Of a stretch of DNA of 64,000 nucleotides, positions 24,376-33,166 are shown in pieces. The stretch comes from JBGMEA01 sp963674555 (GTDB lineage: Bacteria; Bacillota; Clostridia; Eubacteriales; Anaerofustaceae): assembly GCA_963674555.1 (NCBI GenBank), contig OY771429.1:1674001-1738000 (forward strand), in the 5' to 3' direction. A program made the translations under genes and the position numbers. Under the pieces are notes generated by a model that searched no databases, was not told the origin of the DNA, and worked only from the letters and a program-made list of their open reading frames with translations. The number at the start of each line of letters is the position of its first letter. The stretch's first letter is position 1.

Positions 24376-25536
24376 CTATTCGGCATACTCAGCTTTTTGC
24401 TGTGTTGATTTCTTGTCCTGATACATCAAGTGATCGATGTGATCGATGAATTGCCAGATGTTGTATTTATTGTTGTCGAATTCTTCGTACCCATAACTGA
24501 ATGACAGATCGTATTCTTTTGGTGAAGATTCATTGTATTTCTTAAAATTATATTTCATAAGCGCGATCCGGTCTTCCACGGAATTCATTGCGCTGTCTTT
24601 GTCGGTGCATTTATTTGCGACGATCACGAATTCATCTCCGCCGAAGCGCGCAATGATATCATTTCGACAGAGGCAGCGTTTTAATAATTTCACTGCTGTT
24701 TGCAGTGCAACATCGCCTTCCAAATGTCCGTACGTGTCATTGATGTATTTTAAATCGTCAAGATCGATGAAGATCAACGCAAGCTTCGCATGTTCTTTCT
24801 CGTTTTCGATCCGGCTCTCGATATAACGATCGAACGAGCCGCGCGTCCAAGCACCCGTTAAGGTATCAAATTGCATCATGCGTTGCTGGAGATAGATGTA
24901 AACCAAGATCAACGATAACGCCGAACTTGCCCAGATCATAAGTGTGCCTTCGACTAAGACTTGTATCAGACCGCCTATAGCAGGTGTTATCGCAAATAAT
25001 AATAAAGCATGGTACATAGATTTCAATAGGTTATGCCTGTTCGCAATGACGATGTGTACACTGATGAGTAGGTAGAAATAACACGATGCCGCAGTAAGAA
25101 AATACCAAGGACCTCTATAGAACACATTAGATGCATCGACCGTGAACAGTAGATTGGTAAAAGGACTGCTGATAGCCAATATCGATACGATAGCTAACGG
25201 AATAAGCATCGATTTTTTTGTCACAAAATTATGACCGTTTTCAGGTAAGACCCATAATGTTACCAGACGATACCAACAATAAGTAGCCGCGGGTCCGCTG
25301 ATAAATAATAACACGGTCACAAGATTATTGATCAATATCAGTCCCGGAGATGCAATACCTTCGATCATCCATGTGAAAGTTTCCATGACAAGCTGAAACA
25401 GGATCAACGCTGCCGTGATGATGAATATTTTATTTAAATTGATCCGTAGATCCAATCTCGATCTTGCGATGATAAGTACTAATGCCAGCAAAAAGGCCAG
25501 TATGAGATTGGTATCGATCATATAATACAATTCCAT
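24376..25536 (-). CDS. membrane diguanylate cyclase (GGDEF)
   Basis: 386 residues. Seven membrane helices in the first 210 residues arranged like the N-terminal 7TM sensor of some histidine kinases, then one GGDEF domain (about 215-380) with intact ARFGGDEFVIV, so likely active. At the product-inhibition position it has CRND instead of RxxD, so feedback by c-di-GMP may be lost. Fifteen bases separate it from the large PAS-GGDEF-HD-GYP gene upstream, one operon. Confidence 0.92.
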   Translation of the reverse strand: MELYYMIDTNLILAFLLALVLIIARSRLDLRINLNKIFIITAALILFQLVMETFTWMIEGIASPGLILINNLVTVLLFISGPAATYCWYRLVTLWVLPENGHNFVTKKSMLIPLAIVSILAISSPFTNLLFTVDASNVFYRGPWYFLTAASCYFYLLISVHIVIANRHNLLKSMYHALLLFAITPAIGGLIQVLVEGTLMIWASSALSLILVYIYLQQRMMQFDTLTGAWTRGSFDRYIESRIENEKEHAKLALIFIDLDDLKYINDTYGHLEGDVALQTAVKLLKRCLCRNDIIARFGGDEFVIVANKCTDKDSAMNSVEDRIALMKYNFKKYNESSPKEYDLSFSYGYEEFDNNKYNIWQFIDHIDHLMYQDKKSTQQKAEYAE

Positions 25537-25551
25537 ATCAATATACTCCCG

Positions 25552-28482
25552 TTATGCTCCATTTGTTATCAAACGAATAAATAATTCTGCGATCTTCGGA
25601 TCAAATTGTGTCCCTGCGTTATTTTTGATCTCCTGAATCGCTTCTTCTTTACTGAGTGCTTTTCGATAAATACGGTCTTCCGTCATTGCGTCATATGCGT
25701 CTACAACGCTTATTATCCTGGACAACAGCGGAATCTTATTTTTTGACAGACCGTTTGGGTAACCTTTGCCGTCCCAACGTTCATGATGTGTAAGTATATA
25801 GTCCGCGATCGGTTTTAATTCGGGGGTCGCCATAGCGATGCGATAGCCCGATTCGGGGTGTTTGCGCATTTCTTCCCATTCCGATTGCGTTAATTTGCCG
25901 GGTTTTTGTAAAATGCTACGCTCAATACTGATCTTGCCGATATCGTGCAGTGTCGCTAGTAGCTCTAATTTATTTTGCTCGTCTTCGGAAAGATTCATAT
26001 GCGTAGCGATCTTTTTTGTCATGGCAGCCATGCGTTGCGCGTGTTCCTTTGTTTCTTGGCTTCGCTCGATCATTGTCGCGACCATCGATGAAACGATCTT
26101 GCTGTGCAAACTCGATCCTTCGAGCAACTTACGTCTGAACATGTTGTCTTCAGCCGCTTTTATGATGTCATTGATGTTTTTCTTTTCAATGTCTTTTGTT
26201 GCGCAACCCAAAGAAATATTGATGTAGTATGGCTCTTTGATTTCTTTATTGTTATATTTTTCACATGCTCTTTGGATCTTTTGCATGATCCTGTGCGCGC
26301 CGTCGAAATCCGTTTTAGGAAGTAAGATAGCAAATTCATCGCCGCCGATACGCGCCAAAACATCCCGTTTTCTTAGGCAGCTGTGTAAGATATTCGCGGT
26401 TTGGATGATCTGCTCGTCCCCATGTGTATAACCAAGCGCGTCATTAACCATCTTCAGTCCGTTGATATCACCGATGATATAGGAAAGCGGCAAGAAGCGT
26501 TTTTTATCCAATTTGATTTTTTCTTTTTCAAAATAAGTTCGATTATATAATCCCGTTAAAATATCATGATAACTTAAATAGGATATTTCTGCTTCTTTTG
26601 AACGCCGTTCGGTGATATCCGAAAAGCTTACCACAGCTCCTACGATCTTATTATCGTGATATTTCGGATAGGCGTAATATTCCACAGGGAAACAACTGCC
26701 GTCCAATCGAAAAAAATACTCGTCATCCGCATGCACATAATTGCCTTCAAAAGCGCTGTTGATCGGGCAATCTTCGAATGGATAATGTGAACCGTCGGGA
26801 TAATTATAATGCGTCAATGCATGCATATTTTCACCGATCAATTGTTCTTCATCCGTATAACCGAGCATCTCGAGGCAGCCTTTGTTCACAAACGTGCACT
26901 TATCGTCGAGATCTAACCCATAGATGCCTTGTCCGGTGGAATCAAGCATTACGCGCAGGTTTTCTTCGCTGGCCTGTAATTCTTCCTGCATTTCCATAAC
27001 ATCTGAAATATCATCAAAAATCGCAACGATCTCACCTGAATCGAGCTTAAAAATACGATTAACATACCATGCGGAGACTTGCTCATCTTGATAATATGCG
27101 GCAGGAAAAAAAGCAGGTTCCGCGGTTTCCCATACTTTTTTCATAACGGAGATCAAACCGAAGTCTTCCACATTCGGTCTGAGTTGATCGATGCTTTTGC
27201 CTTTGATCTCTTCAGCGCTCAGTTCATCCGATGCAAACGCAATTGGATTAAAATCTTTGATAATATAATCTTGCGCTGTTTCGCCGTTGTTTTTTACTTC
27301 ATAGATGACCGCGCCGCTGATCATATTGTTGAATAAGGAATGGAATTGTTTTTCGCTTTGCTTCAGTTGTTCTTGCTCGATGATCTGCTTCGAAACATCG
27401 CGGGAGAAAGCCGTAGCACCCAATAATTTGCCTTCATTGTCGTAGATCGGGCTGTAATAGGTCTCGTAAAAGACATCCTTTACCGACATATAATTTTGAA
27501 TTTGCAGATAAGCACCTTCATTAAAAGCGCGATCGTAATTTTTCTTAACTTTCACTTTGTCATGGTCGTAGAGGATGATATCCAGTAAGTTCATACCAAT
27601 CTTGATGTCGATACCGCTCTGAGCGAATGTCATATCGCGGTAATTTTGGTTAAAGTATAAAAAATTGTAATCTGTGTCAAGTGAACATATGATCGTGTCT
27701 AAAGGATTCGATAAACTTGACTCGAACAACAGCCGGGTTTTTTGCAATTCATCTTCAGCGTATTTCTGCCCGGTGATGTCATTGATGAATATCATATAGC
27801 GATCTTCTTCCAAGGATACCGCAAACAAAGATATCCAACGTACTTCGCCATCTTTTGTTCGGATTTTGAGTTCATGCTCTTTGTGATCCAAAGAGGAAAC
27901 TACTCTGTTGAAAACATCGATATTCGGCTCGTCGGTTGGATCCGGAATGAAAATACTATTATGATCGATCTCAAATAATTCATCTTGAGTGTAACCGAGT
28001 ATGTCGCAGGTTTTACTGTTAACTTCGATCAAAGATAAATTTTTATCAAGTACAATAATCCCTGCAGGTGAGACCTCAGCAGATATATTAGACGTTATAT
28101 CCGAGCGTTCGGTTTTGTCACTGTTACCGACTTCACTGAAAAGGGTGATAAAATGGTTTTTGCGCGGTGAATAAGCACGCACTTCAAATGTGCGCTGCAA
28201 ACCTTGCGAATATTGATTGAATGTTTTCGTCTCATTTTTTAAGGTAAGTTCGCCATAGAATGCGATCCAATCAAATTCATCATTTTTAATTGCGGGTATC
28301 GCTTCGCTCACTTTTTTGCCTATGATATCGTCGCGCTTCAGTCCCGTAAATCTTTCGAATGCTTCATTGACTTCCAAGAAAATATAATCGCAAACCTCAC
28401 CGTTATCATCAAAGACTAATTCATGATACGCGTAACCTATCGGGGAAAACTGCATTGCTTCTTTATAGATGTTTTTATTCAT
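25552..28482 (-). CDS. multi-PAS GGDEF plus HD-GYP protein
   Basis: 976 residues, no membrane segment. About five PAS domains fill residues 1-625 (for example ITERRSKEAE closes the last), then GGDEF (about 635-800) with ARIGGDEFAIL and RKRD inhibition site, then HD-GYP (about 805-970) with LHDIGKI and HHERWDGKGYP. Motifs for both synthesis and breakdown of c-di-GMP are intact, as in other PAS-coupled bifunctional proteins. Cytoplasmic sensor, ligand or redox cue unknown. First gene of a two-gene unit with the 7TM GGDEF protein. Confidence 0.93.
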   Translation of the reverse strand: MNKNIYKEAMQFSPIGYAYHELVFDDNGEVCDYIFLEVNEAFERFTGLKRDDIIGKKVSEAIPAIKNDEFDWIAFYGELTLKNETKTFNQYSQGLQRTFEVRAYSPRKNHFITLFSEVGNSDKTERSDITSNISAEVSPAGIIVLDKNLSLIEVNSKTCDILGYTQDELFEIDHNSIFIPDPTDEPNIDVFNRVVSSLDHKEHELKIRTKDGEVRWISLFAVSLEEDRYMIFINDITGQKYAEDELQKTRLLFESSLSNPLDTIICSLDTDYNFLYFNQNYRDMTFAQSGIDIKIGMNLLDIILYDHDKVKVKKNYDRAFNEGAYLQIQNYMSVKDVFYETYYSPIYDNEGKLLGATAFSRDVSKQIIEQEQLKQSEKQFHSLFNNMISGAVIYEVKNNGETAQDYIIKDFNPIAFASDELSAEEIKGKSIDQLRPNVEDFGLISVMKKVWETAEPAFFPAAYYQDEQVSAWYVNRIFKLDSGEIVAIFDDISDVMEMQEELQASEENLRVMLDSTGQGIYGLDLDDKCTFVNKGCLEMLGYTDEEQLIGENMHALTHYNYPDGSHYPFEDCPINSAFEGNYVHADDEYFFRLDGSCFPVEYYAYPKYHDNKIVGAVVSFSDITERRSKEAEISYLSYHDILTGLYNRTYFEKEKIKLDKKRFLPLSYIIGDINGLKMVNDALGYTHGDEQIIQTANILHSCLRKRDVLARIGGDEFAILLPKTDFDGAHRIMQKIQRACEKYNNKEIKEPYYINISLGCATKDIEKKNINDIIKAAEDNMFRRKLLEGSSLHSKIVSSMVATMIERSQETKEHAQRMAAMTKKIATHMNLSEDEQNKLELLATLHDIGKISIERSILQKPGKLTQSEWEEMRKHPESGYRIAMATPELKPIADYILTHHERWDGKGYPNGLSKNKIPLLSRIISVVDAYDAMTEDRIYRKALSKEEAIQEIKNNAGTQFDPKIAELFIRLITNGA

Positions 28483-28562
28483 TAGCGCCCTATTCCACCG
28501 TCCGATTCGACAGTTTATTAAAGAAAAGAGATATTGATGTTTTGGGTATCATAATTATTGAT

Positions 28563-28571
28563 ATTATATCA
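28563..28571 (-). promoter_or_regulatory. extended -10 promoter of the PAS-GGDEF operon
   Basis: Minus strand TGATATAAT (28571-28563) with poor -35, about 80 bases before the start. I see no riboswitch in the leader. Confidence 0.5.
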
Positions 28572-28662
28572 TATAAATATTGTATTTATTCATTTTTATG
28601 CCAATTAATTGAATATATATGATTTTAGAGGATTTCACTCTTTCTATGCATTTTAGATTATA

Positions 28663-28690
28663 AAAAAAACCGCATTAATGCGGTTTTTTT
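28663..28690. terminator. bidirectional terminator at the end of the ilv-leu operon
   Basis: AAAAAAACCGCATT and its exact reverse complement form a 28-bp palindrome with T-runs on either strand. Five bases before leuB's stop on the minus strand side. Confidence 0.9.
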
Positions 28691-28695
28691 GTATG

Positions 28696-29778
28696 TTACA
28701 TATTTAAATTTTCTGCGATAACATTACCCATTTTCTTTGTTCCAACGGGCTTATTACCGGAGCTTTTATCATCGATATCGATCGTACGATATCCGTCATC
28801 CAAAGCTTTTTTGACAGCTTTTTCGATAGCATCCGATTCATCTCTTAAATCAAAAGAGTAACGAAGCATCATTGCGACCGATAAGATCGTAGCGATCGGA
28901 TTCGCTTTATCCTGCCCTGCAATGTCGGGTGCCGAACCGTGTATCGGTTCGTACATGCCGAGCGTGCCTTCGCCCAAAGAAGCCGACGGTAACATACCGA
29001 TCGATCCTGTGATCATGCTGGCTTCATCGGATAAGATATCTCCGAAGATATTGCTTGTAACGATCACGTCGAATTGATTCGGATTTCTGACCAATTGCAT
29101 CGCTGCGTTATCGACCAACATATCGTTGCATTCCACATCGGGATATTCTTTTGTCAGATCATGTATTACTTCCCGCCAAAGCCTTGAGCTTTCAAGCACG
29201 TTCGCTTTATCGATACTCGTCAGTTTTCCGCCGCGTTTTTGCGCCATCTCAAATCCGATGCGCCCGATGCGGTCGACTTCTTTCACGCTGTAGCATTCCG
29301 TATCATATGCTTCGGGGCCGTTTGCGCCTTCGCGACGTCCTCTTTCACCGAAGTAAATACCGCCTGTCAGTTCACGAACGATCATGATATCAAGTCCGTC
29401 ACCGATAATGTCTTTTTTCAGCGGGCATGCATCGGCTAGTGCCGAATACAAAAGAGCCGGTCTTAAATTCGCGTAGAGTCCAAGCGCTGCTCTTATTCCA
29501 AGTAAACCTTTTTCCGGACGTAAATGTCCGGGTAACGTATCCCACTTGGGTCCGCCTACTGCGCCGAGCAATACACTGTCGCTCTTTTTACATACTTCAA
29601 CCGTTTCATCCGGAAGCGGTACGCCTGTTGCGTCGATCGCGCAACCACCCATCAACACTTCCGTATAGTTGAAAGTATGACCGAACTTTTCGCCGATCTT
29701 ATCCAAGATCATCATAGCTTGATCCGTGATCTCTGGTCCTATTCCGTCACCTTTTATCACTGCGATGTTATAATTCAT
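28696..29778 (-). CDS. leuB: 3-isopropylmalate dehydrogenase
   Basis: 360 residues. IKGDGIGPEIT, the substrate arginines in LRPEKGLLGIRAALGLYANLRP and RELTGGIYFGERG, and the NAD-binding GSAPDIAGQDKANPIATILS are all intact. Oxidises 3-isopropylmalate in leucine synthesis and, with CimA present, erythro-3-methylmalate in the citramalate route. Last gene of the operon, 12 bases after leuD. Confidence 0.97.
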   Translation of the reverse strand: MNYNIAVIKGDGIGPEITDQAMMILDKIGEKFGHTFNYTEVLMGGCAIDATGVPLPDETVEVCKKSDSVLLGAVGGPKWDTLPGHLRPEKGLLGIRAALGLYANLRPALLYSALADACPLKKDIIGDGLDIMIVRELTGGIYFGERGRREGANGPEAYDTECYSVKEVDRIGRIGFEMAQKRGGKLTSIDKANVLESSRLWREVIHDLTKEYPDVECNDMLVDNAAMQLVRNPNQFDVIVTSNIFGDILSDEASMITGSIGMLPSASLGEGTLGMYEPIHGSAPDIAGQDKANPIATILSVAMMLRYSFDLRDESDAIEKAVKKALDDGYRTIDIDDKSSGNKPVGTKKMGNVIAENLNM

Positions 29779-29790
29779 ATTCGTAGTCCT

Positions 29791-30282
29791 TTACAATGCT
29801 TTATTTTTGATCGCGCTTATCAACCCGTCATTGTCGATGATGTTTTGCACAAAATCAGGGAAGGGGAGCGCTTGATACGTTTCATTCTTCGTTTTATTGA
29901 CGATCTCACCCGTAGAGAAATCCACTTCAACGATATCGTCGTTTTCGATCTTTTCGGAAGCTTCCACACATTCCATGATCGGAAGACCGATATTGATCGC
30001 GTTGCGGTAGAAAATGCGCGCGAATGTTGCCGCGATAACACAGGATATACCTGATTCTTTGATCGCGATCGGCGCGTGTTCTCTCGATGAACCGCATCCG
30101 AAGTTTTTGCCGCCGACGATGATATCGCCGGGTTCTACCTTACCGACGAATTCCGCATCGATGTCTTCCATGCAGTGCGCCGCCAATTCTTTACTGTCCG
30201 ATGTATTTAAATATCTTGCCGGTATGATAACGTCCGTATCGACATTATCGCCGTAACGAAATACTTTTCCTTGTACTTTCAT
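29791..30282 (-). CDS. leuD: isopropylmalate isomerase small subunit
   Basis: 163 residues, the short LeuD of the bacterial/archaeal-type enzyme. YGDNVDTDVIIPARYLN and GKNFGCGSSREHAP are the swivel-domain signatures. With LeuC it isomerises 2- to 3-isopropylmalate (and citramalate to methylmalate). Twelve bases follow leuC. Confidence 0.97.
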   Translation of the reverse strand: MKVQGKVFRYGDNVDTDVIIPARYLNTSDSKELAAHCMEDIDAEFVGKVEPGDIIVGGKNFGCGSSREHAPIAIKESGISCVIAATFARIFYRNAINIGLPIMECVEASEKIENDDIVEVDFSTGEIVNKTKNETYQALPFPDFVQNIIDNDGLISAIKNKAL

Positions 30283-30294
30283 TTCATTTGCCTC

Positions 30295-31554
30295 CTATAG
30301 TTCTTCCGGACTTGCGATCCTGCCCAAGATAGCAGAAGCCGCCGCGATAGCAGGGTTTGAAAGATAGACTTCCGATTCCGGATGTCCCATCCTGCCGACA
30401 AAGTTTCGGTTTGTCGTCGCCAATGAGCGTTCGCCTTTTGCAAGGATGCCCATGTGTCCGCCGAGGCAAGGTCCGCAAGTCGGTGTTGATACCGCACAGC
30501 CCGCTTCGACAAATATTTTTGTAAGCCCTTGTTCCATGGATTGCATGTATATCTTTTGTGTTGCAGGTATCACGATACAACGCATACCTTTTGCAATATG
30601 TCTGCCTTTGAAGATATCAGCAGCTACTTGAAGATCTTCCAATCTTCCGTTTGTGCAGGAACCGATCACGACTTGATCGAGTTTGATCTCTTCTACTTCA
30701 TCGATCGTTTTAGTGTTTTCGGGAAGATGCGGGAAAGCGATCGTCGGTTTGATCGCCGAAAGGTCGATCTCGTAGGTTTCGTCATAAACAGCGTCAGCAT
30801 CCGCTTCGAATACTTTAAACGGTCTGTCTACTTTATCTTCGATATACGCAAGTGTTGTTTCATCAACAGGGAAGATGCCGTTTTTTGCGCCGGCTTCTAT
30901 CGCCATGTTTGCGATACTTAGTCTGTCATCTATCGATAAATTCGCGATACCGTCACCGACGAACTCCATTGATTTATACAATGCGCCGTCAACGCCGATC
31001 ATTCCGATGATATGTAGGATTACATCTTTTCCCGATACCCATTTGGACGGTTTGCCCGTCAAAACGAATTTGATCGCCGAAGGCACTTTAAACCACGCGA
31101 TACCGCGCGCCATGCCGCTTGCCATATCCGTGCTGCCGACACCTGTCGAGAATGCGCCGAGCGCACCGTAGGTGCAAGTATGTGAATCCGCGCCGATGAC
31201 AAGTTCACCCGGAGCGACCAAGCCTTTTTCGGGGATAAGCGCGTGTTCGATACCCATATCGCCGACATCGTAAAAATTTAGGATGTCATGTTTGAATGCG
31301 AACTCGCGGATAAATTTACATTGTTCCGCCGCTTTGATATCTTTGTTCGGTGTGAAATGGTCCATGACCATTGCCACTTTCGTTTTGTCAAAAACGGTTT
31401 CCGACCCTGTTTTTTCAAACTCCTGTATCGCGACAGGAGAGGTGACGTCATTGCCCAAGACAAGATCCAATTTCGCTTGGATCAATTGACCCGCGACGAC
31501 TTCGTCGAGGCCGGCATGATCCGCCAATATTTTTTGAGACATCGTCATTGCCAT
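30295..31554 (-). CDS. leuC: isopropylmalate isomerase large subunit
   Basis: 419 residues, aconitase superfamily. The [4Fe-4S] ligands are Cys in VIGSCTNGR (about 300) and the pair in TCGPCLGGH (about 360 and 363). GADSHTCTYG and the MDHFTPNKD segment carry active-site residues. A GGAG site precedes the ATG. Length fits the two-subunit form that works with the short LeuD next door. Confidence 0.97.
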   Translation of the reverse strand: MAMTMSQKILADHAGLDEVVAGQLIQAKLDLVLGNDVTSPVAIQEFEKTGSETVFDKTKVAMVMDHFTPNKDIKAAEQCKFIREFAFKHDILNFYDVGDMGIEHALIPEKGLVAPGELVIGADSHTCTYGALGAFSTGVGSTDMASGMARGIAWFKVPSAIKFVLTGKPSKWVSGKDVILHIIGMIGVDGALYKSMEFVGDGIANLSIDDRLSIANMAIEAGAKNGIFPVDETTLAYIEDKVDRPFKVFEADADAVYDETYEIDLSAIKPTIAFPHLPENTKTIDEVEEIKLDQVVIGSCTNGRLEDLQVAADIFKGRHIAKGMRCIVIPATQKIYMQSMEQGLTKIFVEAGCAVSTPTCGPCLGGHMGILAKGERSLATTNRNFVGRMGHPESEVYLSNPAIAAASAILGRIASPEEL

Positions 31555-31578
31555 AATTTGATACTCCTTACGTATTCG

Positions 31579-33150
31579 TTATTGATTTTGTTTCGTTAAT
31601 TTATATTCCAAAGAATCGACAAGTGCGATCCATGATGCGTCTATCACGTCGCTTGATACGCCGACGGAACTCCAAGAGTGTTGCCCGTCACTGGATGTGA
31701 TCAACACGCGTACTTTTGCCGCGGAAGCGTCTTTACCTTCCAGGACACGCACTTTATAGTCAGTCAAGTGTACTTCCTTAAGGACGGGATAAAATACCGT
31801 CAAGGCTTTTCTTACCGCGCGATCCAGCGCATTAACAGGTCCGTTTCCTTGTGCCGCCGTGATCTCTTGCTTACCGTCTACGGTTATTTTGATCACTGCT
31901 GTTGCGCATTCGTTTTCGGAAGCCGTGGGTTGTTCGCCCAGTATTTTATAATGCTCCAATTCGAAAAACGGTTTGTAAAGTCCCAATTCTTTTCTTACGA
32001 TCAATTCAAAACTGGACTGTGCCGCTTCAAACTGATAACCTTTGTGCTCTAAGTCCTTTAATTTTTGTATGATCGCTTTCGTTTGCGGTGAATCTTTCTT
32101 TAGATTCGGATCGATCTTTAAGAGCATTTTCATCAGCATGGTCCTTCCGCTGACTTCACTCATTAGGAAGCGTCGTTCGTTACCGACTTCTTCCGGATCG
32201 ATATGTTCAAACGAAGATGAAAGTTTATTGACCCCGTCGATATGCATGCCGCCCTTATGAGCGAATGCGCTTGCGCCGACATACGGTACATTTGAAGACA
32301 ATGAGATATTCGCGATCTCCGCGATCTCCCTTGCGGTCGGTGTAAGCATATGCATGCGATCTTCGGGTATGCATTCATATTCGTTCTTCAGTTGCAGGTT
32401 TGCTATGATCGTGCTTAAGTTTGCATTGCCGCAGCGTTCTCCGAAACCGAGATAAGTACCTTGCACATGCGTTGCGCCCGCGTAAACCGCAAACATAGAG
32501 TTCGCAACGGCAAGTCCCGTGTCATTATGACAATGGATACCGATCCTCGCAGAGAATTGTTCCGCTACAAGCTTTGTGGTCTCACCGATAAAATTCGGAT
32601 CCGCTCCGCCGTTCGTATCGCAAAGACACAAACAATCCGCTCCGCCGTCCATAGCGGCTTGCAAAGAAGCAAGCGCGTAATTCGGGTTGTCTTTATAACC
32701 GTCGAAGAAATGCTCCGCGTCAAACAACACTTCTTTTCCTTGTTGCTTGAAAAAGCGAACAGTCTCCGATATCATCTTCAGGTTTTCCTGTAAGCTTGTT
32801 TTTAAGATATGCGTTACATGCAGATCCCATGATTTACCGAAGATCGTTACGACAGGCGTGTCCGCAGAAAGCAAAGATTGCACATTCGCGTCATCTTCGA
32901 CTTTGATATCGCGTCTTCGCGTACTGCCGAAAGCACACAGGCGCGCGCTTTGCAGCTCGATGTTTTTGACACGCTCGAAAAACTCCAGATCTTTCGGGTT
33001 CGAACCGGGATTTCCCGCTTCGATATATGCGATGCCGAGCGCATCGAGCGCTTTGACAATATTCAATTTGTCTTCGACCGAAAACGCGATCCCTTCGCCT
33101 TGCGCGCCGTCACGTAAAGTCGAGTCGAATATTTCGATTTGTTGTTTCAT
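31579..33150 (-). CDS. cimA: (R)-citramalate synthase
   Basis: 523 residues. HMGL-like barrel with FDSTLRDGAQGEGIAFS, HCHNDTGLAVANS and a GFGERCGNANL segment, then LeuA-type C-terminal regulatory domain. The DGAQGEG start and EALGIAYIEAGNPGS-like helix are those of CimA (acetyl-CoA plus pyruvate) rather than LeuA, and a separate leuA lies next to it. It gives a threonine-independent entry to 2-oxobutanoate and isoleucine, using LeuCDB for the next steps. Start follows AAGGGGG. Confidence 0.92.
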   Translation of the reverse strand: MKQQIEIFDSTLRDGAQGEGIAFSVEDKLNIVKALDALGIAYIEAGNPGSNPKDLEFFERVKNIELQSARLCAFGSTRRRDIKVEDDANVQSLLSADTPVVTIFGKSWDLHVTHILKTSLQENLKMISETVRFFKQQGKEVLFDAEHFFDGYKDNPNYALASLQAAMDGGADCLCLCDTNGGADPNFIGETTKLVAEQFSARIGIHCHNDTGLAVANSMFAVYAGATHVQGTYLGFGERCGNANLSTIIANLQLKNEYECIPEDRMHMLTPTAREIAEIANISLSSNVPYVGASAFAHKGGMHIDGVNKLSSSFEHIDPEEVGNERRFLMSEVSGRTMLMKMLLKIDPNLKKDSPQTKAIIQKLKDLEHKGYQFEAAQSSFELIVRKELGLYKPFFELEHYKILGEQPTASENECATAVIKITVDGKQEITAAQGNGPVNALDRAVRKALTVFYPVLKEVHLTDYKVRVLEGKDASAAKVRVLITSSDGQHSWSSVGVSSDVIDASWIALVDSLEYKLTKQNQ

Positions 33151-33166
33151 CGCATGGTCCCCCTTA

